Assembly: GCA_041653875.1 (NCBI GenBank)
Contig: JBAZEM010000027.1
Span: 1-28,376, forward strand
Origin: VSJD01 sp041653875
Lineage (GTDB): Bacteria; Verrucomicrobiota; Kiritimatiellia; JAAZAB01
DNA: 28,376 nucleotides
Direction of reading: 5' to 3'
Below, in pieces: positions 22,545-28,376 of the stretch (its first letter is position 1; every line of letters begins with the position of its first letter). The translations under genes and the position numbers were made by a program. Below the pieces are notes generated by a model. It searched no databases and had not been told where the DNA came from. It worked only from the letters and a program-made list of their open reading frames with translations.

Positions 22545-23975
22545 TCACGCCTGCTTGCGCAGGTGCGAAGGCGGGATTTTGAGAACCAGGCGGTACTTGG
22601 CCACCGTGCGGCGCGCCGCCTGCAACCCCTGGCCCTTTAAGCGATCCATAAGTTCCTGGTCCGAAAGCGGATGTTCCGGATCCTCTGCGGCCACCAGCGA
22701 GGCGATTTTGTCCTGGACCGTTTTGTTCGAAATCGTTTTACCGTCGGCCGTCTTCAAGCCCGGGTTGAAAAAATACTTCAGCGCAAACAGGCCGCGCGGC
22801 GTTTGCATATACTTGTTGGCCACGCAACGGCATACCGTGGTTTCGTGCAGGCCGACGATGCGCGCCACTTCCGCCATGGCCAGCGGCTTGAGCTGGGCAA
22901 GACCGACGTCCAGGAATTCCGCCTGCACCCGGACGATCTCGGCCGCCACCCGGTAGAGCGTGCGTTGGCGCTGGGTAATACTCTTGATTAAAAACAGGCC
23001 CGACCGGATCCGCTCCCGGATGTAGGCCTTGACATCCGGCTTGGTGGCGTCGTTCTGCATCATGTCCTTGTACTGCCGGCTGATCCAGAGCCGCGGAATG
23101 TGCTCGTCGTTCAGGAACACAACATAACCGTCGGCGGCCTTTTCCACCACGACATCCGGAATGACATAAGCCGGCGTTTCGGCGCTGAAGACCCGCCCCG
23201 GTTTCGGCTCCAGCGTGGCGATGACCTTGGCGGCCTGATGCACCTGCTCCAGCGGCACAGTCAGAGCATGGGCAATTTCCTTGAACTGCTTGCCGCCCAC
23301 CTGGGGCAAATGGTTTTTTACCATGGCGGCGGCCAGCGAATCGCCCTGCCCCAGGCGGTCCAACTGCAGGAGCAAACACTCCTTGACATCGCCGGCGCCC
23401 ACGCCGATGGGATCGAAATCCTGGATGATGACCAGGACGTCGTGAATCTGCGCCGCCTCAAACCCGGTGGCGGCGGCCATTTCTTCCACGCTCTGCAGGA
23501 GGTAGCCGTCGTCGTTGATGCTGCCGACAATGAGTTCCCCGATGCGGTGGTCCTTCTCGCTTAAACCCGCCTCGCGCAACTGCCGATTCAGATGCTCCTG
23601 TAGGGACACCGGCTTGACCTGGGAATCGATAAAAAACGAACGCCGCTTTTCCCGTCCGGCGTCGTAAGGTTCGGACGCCAGGTCCTGCATGAAATATTTA
23701 CAGCCCTCTTCGTCAATCCGGGAGAGGATTTCGAATTCGTTCTTGAAGGCCAGCTCCTTGGCGTCATCCACCTCGCTGACGCCCGGCTCGACCTCGATAC
23801 TGATGGTTTTGGGCGGCTTCTCCTCCAGGGTCGGATTGCTCTGGAGTTCTTGCTGAACCAAAGCGCGCAATTCCAGCATCGGCGCCTGCAGCAACTCCAG
23901 CGACTGCCGCAACTGGGGCGCCAGGATCTGCATCTGGCGCTGTTCCTGGGACATGGCAAGCGATTGATTGGGCAT
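22545..23975 (-). CDS. rpoN: RNA polymerase sigma-54 factor (RpoN)
   Basis: The 476-residue protein directs RNA polymerase to -24/-12 promoters that need ATP-driven activators. Region I is the Gln/Leu-rich start (MSQEQRQMQILAPQLRQSLE, with LLQAPMLELRALVQQELQ). Core-binding sequence includes DFDPIGVGAGDVKECLLLQL, the HTH region has LHETTVCRCVANKYMQTPRG, and the RpoN box is ARRTVAKYR at about 454-462. The ATG at 23975 is chosen over one at 24005 because AGAAGGAAA lies 6-7 nt upstream and the product then starts like other family members. The gene is divergent from yycJ. No clear -24/-12 promoter was found elsewhere in this window. Confidence 0.96.
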   Translation of the reverse strand: MPNQSLAMSQEQRQMQILAPQLRQSLELLQAPMLELRALVQQELQSNPTLEEKPPKTISIEVEPGVSEVDDAKELAFKNEFEILSRIDEEGCKYFMQDLASEPYDAGREKRRSFFIDSQVKPVSLQEHLNRQLREAGLSEKDHRIGELIVGSINDDGYLLQSVEEMAAATGFEAAQIHDVLVIIQDFDPIGVGAGDVKECLLLQLDRLGQGDSLAAAMVKNHLPQVGGKQFKEIAHALTVPLEQVHQAAKVIATLEPKPGRVFSAETPAYVIPDVVVEKAADGYVVFLNDEHIPRLWISRQYKDMMQNDATKPDVKAYIRERIRSGLFLIKSITQRQRTLYRVAAEIVRVQAEFLDVGLAQLKPLAMAEVARIVGLHETTVCRCVANKYMQTPRGLFALKYFFNPGLKTADGKTISNKTVQDKIASLVAAEDPEHPLSDQELMDRLKGQGLQAARRTVAKYRLVLKIPPSHLRKQA

Positions 23976-24008
23976 AGGGTATTTCCTTCTTTCGTTCGGT
24001 CGCAAATG

Positions 24009-24036
24009 AGTATACTAATTACGGGCGGAGAAACAA
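24009..24036 (-). promoter_or_regulatory. Likely sigma-70 promoter of rpoN
   Basis: On the minus strand TTGTTT (24036-24031) and TATACT (24014-24009) are 16 bp apart, placing the start about 27 nt before the rpoN ATG. The -10 lies in a palindrome AGTATACT. Confidence 0.4.
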
Positions 24037-24047
24037 GCGCGGAAGAG

Positions 24048-24187
24048 GACCGTAGACCGTAGGCTGTGGACCGTGGGCAGAAGCGGACGACGGAGGATGG
24101 AGCAGAAGCAAACGCCCAACGTCCAACGCCGAACACCCAATGTCGAATGGGGAGAACGAAGAACGAGGAACCAAGAACCGGGAACGA
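24048..24187 (+). repeat. Twenty consecutive heptads upstream of yycJ
   Basis: The 140 bp divide exactly into twenty 7-mers. Three motif families follow one another without losing register: GACCGTA, GACCGTA, GGCTGTG, GACCGTG; then AACGCCC, AACGTCC, AACGCCG, AACACCC, AATGTCG; then AGAACGA, AGAACGA, GGAACCA, AGAACCG, GGAACGA. Heptads 5-9 are the most degenerate. The array ends 5 nt before the yycJ ATG and so occupies its 5' leader. Confidence 0.85.
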
Positions 24188-24192
24188 TTGCG

Positions 24193-24978
24193 ATGAAAGT
24201 CTGCGTATTGGCCAGCGGCAGTTCGGGCAATTGCATTTTCGCGGAATCCGCAACCACCCGGATTTTAATCGATGCGGGCTTAAGCGGCCGCGAAACGGCC
24301 CGCCGCCTGGAGTCGATCGGCACCGCGCTTCCTTCGATCAAGGGCATTTGCCTGACCCATGAGCATGGCGACCACACGACGGGCCTGGCGGCCTTACACA
24401 CGCGCGCAGGCATCCCCCTCTACGCCAATGCCGGCACGATCGAAGCCATCCGCAAAGACGACAAACTGCGCAACTTGAAATGGCAGGTCTTCACCACCGG
24501 CGCGGATTTCTCCATCGGCGACCTGACGATTACCCCGTTTTCCGTCTCGCACGACGCCTACGAGCCGGTGGGCTTTATCGTGGCTGCGGACCAGGTTCGC
24601 GTGGGGATTGTCACGGACATCGGGGTTTGCACACATCTCGTCCGCGAGCGTCTGCGCCACTGCCAGGCGTTGATTATCGAATCCAACCACGACGAACGGC
24701 TCTTGACCGATGCCCAGCGGCCGTGGCATCTCAAACAACGCATTGCCGGCCGGCAAGGACATCTCTCCAACCAGCACGCGGCGGAACTTATCGCCGAAAT
24801 CGCGGATAACGATCTGACCCAGGTCTTTCTATTTCACCTCAGCCTGGACTGCAACCGCCCGGAGTTGGCGCTCAAGCCGACTTGCGAAGCCCTGCGCCGC
24901 CGTGGTCTGGACCACGTCCAAGTCAGCCTGACCTATGCCGATCAAATCAGCGCAATCTGGGATGCCGGGCAGAAATAA
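24193..24978 (+). CDS. yycJ: YycJ/WalJ-type metallo-beta-lactamase-fold hydrolase
   Basis: The 261-residue cytoplasmic protein opens MKVCVLASGSSGNCIF, the signature of the YycJ (WalJ) family, whose members are linked to DNA repair exonuclease activity. Metal ligands are H56-x-H58-x-D60-H61 in LTHEHGDHTTG, then SHD near 118, VTDIG, ESNHDERL, GHLSNQHAAE and the C-terminal FHLSLDCN. Length is normal. A longer frame starts at 24073, but its first 40 codons lie in the heptad array, so the ATG at 24193 is preferred; its ribosome binding site is weak. A run of ten C residues follows the stop codon. The exact substrate cannot be assigned from sequence. Confidence 0.92.
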   Translation: MKVCVLASGSSGNCIFAESATTRILIDAGLSGRETARRLESIGTALPSIKGICLTHEHGDHTTGLAALHTRAGIPLYANAGTIEAIRKDDKLRNLKWQVFTTGADFSIGDLTITPFSVSHDAYEPVGFIVAADQVRVGIVTDIGVCTHLVRERLRHCQALIIESNHDERLLTDAQRPWHLKQRIAGRQGHLSNQHAAELIAEIADNDLTQVFLFHLSLDCNRPELALKPTCEALRRRGLDHVQVSLTYADQISAIWDAGQK

Positions 24979-25096
24979 TCCCCCCCCCCAGTTTATTCCG
25001 CATTGACAGATGCACCCATGGAGAGAGTACAAGCAAGATGTCAAACGGACGGCAGAAATGCGCGTTGATCGTCAAGCGTATGCCGAATGGACCAGG

Positions 25097-25249
25097 TCAT
25101 GAATTTTTCGGGAGCGGGCCGATTTTCCGGATTTTTGCCATGACCTTCTCGACAAAGTCGGGTGGGATAACCACTGGCGTCGGGGGCGGCATTGCGGCGA
25201 CAGGCTGCGGTTCCTTTTCGGCATTGGATCGAACGGTTTTATTGATCAT
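25097..25249 (-). CDS. Possible 50-residue protein downstream of the sigma factor
   Basis: A minus-strand ATG at 25249 opens a 50-codon frame: a proline-rich middle (PVAAMPPPTPVVIPP) followed by a charged helix DFVEKVMAKIRKIGPLPKNS. It lies about 290 nt after the ECF sigma gene on the same strand, where an anti-sigma factor might be expected, and DFxxKVMxKI patterns occur in such proteins. There is no membrane helix or zinc motif, and only a weak AAGA upstream. It may be a remnant or chance. Confidence 0.3.
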   Translation of the reverse strand: MINKTVRSNAEKEPQPVAAMPPPTPVVIPPDFVEKVMAKIRKIGPLPKNS

Positions 25250-25291
25250 GGCGTATAGTCTTCTTTCACTGGCGTCCCATAAGGACGCCGA

Positions 25292-25442
25292 GGACTGTAG
25301 ACTTTAGGCCGTGGGCTGTGGGTTCAAACAGGGGAAATACACATGCATAAAACCGGAACTATTGTTTTGACCGTCATCCTTCTTAGGTATTGTTGCCCGC
25401 CTGTTTTCCTACAGCCTACGGTCCTCAGTCTACATTCTGAGC
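25292..25442. repeat. Heptad repeat with two inverted arms
   Basis: Left arm: GGACTGT, AGACTTT, AGGCCGT, GGGCTGT, GGGTTCA (25292-25326). Right arm: CCTACAG, CCTACGG, TCCTCAG, TCTACAT, TCTGAGC (25408-25442), whose complement is the same CTGTAGG-like motif. An 81-bp unique loop separates them. The motif is the GACCGTA/GGCTGTG family of 24048-24187. Confidence 0.75.
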
Positions 25443-25459
25443 ATCCTGTGGGATGCTAA
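25343..25459 (+). CDS. Doubtful 38-residue ORF within a repeat loop
   Basis: AGGGGA at 25329-25334 precedes an ATG at 25343 by 8 nt. The peptide begins MHKTGTIVLTVILLRYCCPP, a hydrophobic N-terminus like a signal or membrane segment, but the second half is translated heptad repeat. It may be the start of a lost exported protein or chance. Confidence 0.15.
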   Translation: MHKTGTIVLTVILLRYCCPPVFLQPTVLSLHSEHPVGC

Positions 25460-25541
25460 TGTTCTTCTTTCAATATTAGTGTCAGGCATAGTTGCGATGG
25501 AGCGCGGCCATACCGGCCGTTATAAGCCAGACAGGCATCGG

Positions 25542-26342
25542 TTACGTTTCTGCGGACGAAAGATCCCGATCTACAGTGCTTGACGGAGCGGCCGGACTGG
25601 CCAATGCCGGCGGTTTTTCAGCGACCGCCGCCGGCTTCAGCAAGACACGTAAAGCTTTGCGGGCGCGGCAGGCGCGCACGCGGGCGTTCCCAAGGGTGCA
25701 TCCCAGCATGACCGCCGTTTCCTGCAAGGAATAATCCTCGAAATATAACAGATGGAGAATGCGCCGGTCGTTCGCTTCCAGGCGATCCATGTCGGCGCGC
25801 ACCGCTTCGCACTTTGCGGAAGAATCCGTTTCCGCATGAAACGCCGCGCAAGCGGCTTCCTCGCAGACCGCTTCCATCTGCTCCCTGTCCTCGGCGTTCA
25901 AATTGCTGATAGCGCACGTGAGATGCCGGTTCGCGGCGCTGTGACAATGACAGCAACGCCGGCTGGCAATCAAGGCCAGCCATTGTTTAAACGAGGTGTT
26001 TATAAGGTAGCGGGGCAAAGACCGGTAGGCTTGGACAAACACATCCTCGACCGTCTCGGACACCTGGTTATGCGCCACATGCTTCGATACAATGCCGAAA
26101 ACCCAGTGCTTGTAACGCCGCATCAAAAGCTCAAACGCGTTCACATCCCCGTTGCGGATGCATTCGATGATGGCGTCATCGCTTAACTCCGTTTCTACGG
26201 CGGAGCATGGCGGCTCTGTTTCCGCGGCAACATCATTCTGCTTGCCACCTGCCCTGTCAGCCATCTTCTCCGATCTGTCGTCTGTCGTCCGCCATCCGTC
26301 GTCCGTCTTCCCTCGGCGGTCCTGCGCCAATGCCGTATTCAT
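25542..26342 (-). CDS. ECF-type RNA polymerase sigma factor
   Basis: The protein carries sigma region 2 (FELLMRRYKHWVFGIVSKHV, SETVEDVFVQAYRSLPRY) and region 4 (RRILHLLYFEDYSLQETAVM then GCTLGNARVRACRARKALR), the two-domain layout of extracytoplasmic-function factors. It also has CHCH and several cysteines between the domains. The start is uncertain: 26342 gives 266 residues, but the first 26 codons include a heptad repeat (TDDGWRT, TDDRSEK); an ATG at 26264, preceded by GGAG, would give 240. The C-terminal tail is Ala/Pro-rich. No clear anti-sigma gene follows. A link to the PP2C phosphatase pathway is possible but unsupported. Confidence 0.87.
   Translation of the reverse strand: MNTALAQDRRGKTDDGWRTTDDRSEKMADRAGGKQNDVAAETEPPCSAVETELSDDAIIECIRNGDVNAFELLMRRYKHWVFGIVSKHVAHNQVSETVEDVFVQAYRSLPRYLINTSFKQWLALIASRRCCHCHSAANRHLTCAISNLNAEDREQMEAVCEEAACAAFHAETDSSAKCEAVRADMDRLEANDRRILHLLYFEDYSLQETAVMLGCTLGNARVRACRARKALRVLLKPAAVAEKPPALASPAAPSSTVDRDLSSAET
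26275..26316. repeat. Heptad repeat array at the 5' end of the sigma-factor frame
   Basis: CTGTCGT, CTGTCGT, CCGCCAT, CCGTCGT, CCGTCTT, CCCTCGG are in strict 7-nt register. On the minus strand they translate into a 7-residue period. It is the inverse of the array at 16829-16870. Confidence 0.75.
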
Positions 26343-26490
26343 ATTCCACCCCCGTTATGCGTTCCGATTGATTAATGACCAGCCAATTTTCAGACAACAA
26401 TCGGCCCTCCTTTCGTGATGGGTTTTGCGATGCGTAGTTTTGTTCTGAAGAGGCTGGGCGGGGGCACGAAAATAGTCCTTCCGGTTGCTC

Positions 26491-27096
26491 TTATTTCTTT
26501 TTGTCTTTTGAAAGCATGATGCCGTATTTTTTGAGTTCGTAATTAAAAGCCCTTGTGCCTTCATCTAACCAATCCAGTTTTCCTTCCCTAAACTTCAATA
26601 TAAAACAATGCTGTAGGTTGTTGGTTTTGACGAATTCTTCCGGAGGGTCGTATTTCTCTGTAAAAATCAGATGTATTTTAGTATCCGGTTTTATGTCGAA
26701 ACCGAAATTTGCCATTATAACGATTTGTTTGTCGGTATTAATATTCGTCGCTACATTATTAAAAACCGAAAATAATTTGCATTCGCCAAAACCAATCATT
26801 CGATAGCAAAGATAAGGCGATGTTTTAATTGTTCTTGTTCCGCCACCATGTCCATCGCGTTTATCTTCAATTAATTCAGGGGGAGAACTATGAGGTTGCA
26901 TGATTCCGCTGACCATTTTAACGTCTTTTATACTCCCAATGACCATATAAAATTGATTGGTATTATCTGGTTCCGGCGAATATTCCGAATAGGCAATGGA
27001 TGAAAAGATCAACAATGGCGCAAATATCAGCTTTCCGCTTATGCGGCACCGAAAGATCGTTGCCATTACACGTCTCAGTATTATGGTTTTATTCAT
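26491..27096 (-). CDS. Exported protein of unknown function (AT-rich)
   Basis: I do not recognise this 201-residue protein. After a basic start it has a hydrophobic stretch (KLIFAPLLIFSSIAYS), so a signal peptide with cleavage near AYS-E is likely. The mature part has alternating charged and hydrophobic segments and ends in a lysine-rich tail. GGAGG (27110-27106) is 9 nt before the ATG at 27096, which therefore beats an in-frame GTG at 27117. It follows the HEQKH protein by 17 nt on the same strand, suggesting one operon. Base composition is clearly AT-richer than the genes to the left, a sign of recent acquisition or of weak selection. Confidence 0.72.
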   Translation of the reverse strand: MNKTIILRRVMATIFRCRISGKLIFAPLLIFSSIAYSEYSPEPDNTNQFYMVIGSIKDVKMVSGIMQPHSSPPELIEDKRDGHGGGTRTIKTSPYLCYRMIGFGECKLFSVFNNVATNINTDKQIVIMANFGFDIKPDTKIHLIFTEKYDPPEEFVKTNNLQHCFILKFREGKLDWLDEGTRAFNYELKKYGIMLSKDKKK

Positions 27097-27113
27097 TGCG
27101 AAATTCCTCCGAT

Positions 27114-28235
27114 TCACTTTTGGTAAACATAAAAAGGTTGAATGGCATCAGACACGGCATAAGCGCGATCCTCAAGTGTGCTTAAAACAGAATTCATCTC
27201 GATGTCTTCCGCAGTGTGATATAGCGTAAATATTGTGCCAACCATTGTATCTAATCCTCCAAGGGCTGCATTGGTTAAACCGATGATCATAGGAGCGAAT
27301 TCATCCGCTTGGCAAAAGACATGACCGTCAAAACCATTGTCATAATCATCTTTGTGTTTCTGTTCGTGTGCCTGAACTTTCGGGTAAAATTGAGAATTCG
27401 CTGTATATTTATTATGGAGTAGGGCATTAACTTTCGGCCAGACATTAACGCCGGTGACAACATAACAGCCATTAGTCTCGACATAATTGTAGCCTACTAT
27501 ATCTCCTAAGCTGGGAGGATCACACCACCCTCCTTGTGGTCTATAAACGTCAACGCAAAAAGAGGCCGGAACTGAATTGGAATAGACCGCTCCGTTGATT
27601 TGGACGGTGCAGTAAATATTGTAAAACGCTGCATCTTTAGTGTGTGGATCATTTGTTGTGGCATACCACCAAGCATTTAAGATGGTCGTAGATTGTTCGG
27701 CTGGACATTGAAACGATACTTGAGGATTATTATAGGCCGGCTCAGGCCATTTTGCGGCCCAAGCGTAAGACGAAGGTGTTATAGCATCAGGGTCAATTTT
27801 ACACATTAGGGAACCTGAGTTTAAACCATCATAAGTAACACCGGTGGAATTGTCTATTACCACTTGAACCACAATGACCCTTCCCGTCACCGTGTTCCCG
27901 CATTCGGCCGTGACCAACTTGTAATCCGTGGCATTGGCGGAAAGCGTGCTGAACGTCTGGCTTGCCTGATCACCGGAGCCACTCGCCCCAGTCCACACCG
28001 GTTTGTCGGGTGGCCAAGATGCGCCGGATGGTTGTGGGAGCGCCTTAAACTCTACTGTAGTCCCCGTTACCACTCCCAGCGGGTCCGGCAGGTTTGCCCA
28101 TGAGCCTCCTCCAATTCGGTACTGTAGTGGTGACTGGACCCCCGGCCCAACCACCGTGAACACATTGGAGGCCAGGATCGTGCCGTCAAACACTGCCTTC
28201 AACATCATGTTATTCGACACACTGCTGGCTGTCAC
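27114..28235 (-). CDS. 5'-truncated protein with HExxH motif and Ig-like repeat
   Basis: The frame stays open from 27114 through the terminal repeat to the contig end; the GTG at 28235 is only a nominal start, and the true N-terminus is probably missing. The first 110 residues read like an Ig-like or bacterial surface-protein domain (LKAVFDGTILASNVFTVV, TDYKLVTAECGNTV). At residues 290-294 is HEQKH within VQAHEQKHKDDYDNGF, a possible zinc-peptidase HExxH site; H305 could be a third ligand. Many residues are Asn, Tyr and Thr, and cysteines suggest an extracellular protein. It may be a secreted metallopeptidase, or the motif may be chance. The sequence is AT-richer than the left part of the window. 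Confidence 0.6.
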   Translation of the reverse strand: MTASSVSNNMMLKAVFDGTILASNVFTVVGPGVQSPLQYRIGGGSWANLPDPLGVVTGTTVEFKALPQPSGASWPPDKPVWTGASGSGDQASQTFSTLSANATDYKLVTAECGNTVTGRVIVVQVVIDNSTGVTYDGLNSGSLMCKIDPDAITPSSYAWAAKWPEPAYNNPQVSFQCPAEQSTTILNAWWYATTNDPHTKDAAFYNIYCTVQINGAVYSNSVPASFCVDVYRPQGGWCDPPSLGDIVGYNYVETNGCYVVTGVNVWPKVNALLHNKYTANSQFYPKVQAHEQKHKDDYDNGFDGHVFCQADEFAPMIIGLTNAALGGLDTMVGTIFTLYHTAEDIEMNSVLSTLEDRAYAVSDAIQPFYVYQK

Positions 28236-28251
28236 GCCTTTAATTTTGACC

Positions 28252-28376
28252 CTGCGATTCAGACAGTGGGGAGATAGCGAGGCCAGAGGCCGCAGGTAGG
28301 GCGACCGGCGGCGGAGGCGACTCGGATGGCGTGGATCGTCGTGACGAGTGCGGTGATCAACGAGGTGGCAATGCGC
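28252..28376. repeat. Terminal inverted repeat, right copy
   Basis: It is the exact reverse complement of 2-126. The boundary at 28251/28252 falls inside an open reading frame (the truncated HEQKH protein), which supports insertion of or recombination with a repeated element here. Confidence 0.9.
28326..28376 (+). CDS. Partial ORF start inside the terminal repeat, running off the right end
   Basis: GGAGG (28313-28317) lies 8 nt before an ATG at 28326, which opens 17 codons to the contig edge. It is the mirror of the frame at 2-52. It may be the beginning of the gene carried by the repeated element; no family is recognised. Confidence 0.25.
   Translation, partial: MAWIVVTSAVINEVAMR

Larger units (their letters stand above)
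24979..25541. other. Spacer with repeats and doubtful small ORFs
   Basis: This 563-bp stretch holds a run of ten C residues just after yycJ (24980-24989), an inverted pair of heptad arrays (25292-25442), and two small frames listed separately. No larger gene is supported. Confidence 0.5.

Noticed and set aside
24073..24192. 40-residue N-terminal extension of the YycJ-like protein
   Set aside because: These codons are entirely heptad repeat, and the family signature MKVCVLASGSSGN begins at 24193.
24980..24989. Phase-variable poly-C tract after yycJ
   Set aside because: The run lies downstream of the stop codon and before no supported gene, so switching would have no evident effect; it may also be a sequencing length error.
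25542..26342. The ECF sigma factor as the target of the REC-PP2C output
   Set aside because: PP2C partner switching usually acts through STAS-domain antagonists and anti-sigma kinases, none of which is in the window. Distance and orientation give no support.
1..28376. Circular element or linear plasmid
   Set aside because: The end repeats are inverted, not direct, so they do not show circularity. The gene content (aldolase, PriA, sigma-54, tRNA) is chromosomal, so contig ends in a dispersed repeat are simpler.

Overview
The window looks like a GC-rich bacterial chromosome fragment, not a plasmid or phage. It carries core genes (class II fructose-bisphosphate aldolase, PriA, sigma-54, a YycJ-type nuclease-family protein, tRNA-Asp) and one large chemosensory operon. 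The sigma-54 gene, Cache receptors, repeat-rich spacers and exported proteins of unknown family would fit a member of the PVC group (for example Kiritimatiellota or Verrucomicrobiota) or another repeat-rich environmental phylum. That placement is inference only; no marker here fixes the taxon.

Layout. 1-126: outward-facing terminal repeat, repeated inverted at 28252-28376. 144-1200: promoter and aldolase. 1210-1421: short repeats. 1626-3836 (-): priA. 4270-4948: promoter and a Phd/YefM-PIN toxin-antitoxin pair. 5148-16827: chemosensory operon. 17005-19353: two divergent genes for exported proteins. 19573-22517: tRNA-Asp and a roughly 2.1-kb insertion flanked by direct repeats, holding an integrase remnant, a DUF5678-like protein, a retropepsin-like protease and a zinc-ribbon ORF. 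22545-23975 (-): rpoN, divergent from yycJ (24193-24978). 25542-26342 (-): ECF sigma factor. 26491-28235 (-): two AT-richer genes, the upstream one cut by the terminal repeat.

The centre of interest is the chemosensory operon. Gene order and sequence match the Wsp system of pseudomonads (WspA receptor, WspB CheW, WspC CheR-TPR, WspD CheW with N-terminal cysteines, WspE CheA-REC, WspF CheB). Two differences stand out. There are two WspA-type receptors with different extracellular Cache sensors. The final gene keeps a WspR-like receiver and stalk but replaces the GGDEF diguanylate cyclase with a SpoIIE/RsbU-type PP2C phosphatase. The predicted output is therefore protein dephosphorylation, perhaps partner switching on an anti-sigma antagonist, instead of c-di-GMP synthesis. 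No STAS or anti-sigma partner is seen in the window.

A second theme is repeats. Degenerate tandem arrays with a strict 7-nt (or 8-nt) period, often as two inverted arms, occupy most spacers. One runs 20 heptads in unbroken register; others supply a stop codon or N-terminal codons to genes. Separate palindromic repeats sit inside the cheA and cheR reading frames at interdomain linkers. The tRNA-Asp locus carries a 304/338-bp duplication in which one GIY-YIG nuclease copy is truncated and the other has lost its catalytic-motif tyrosine.
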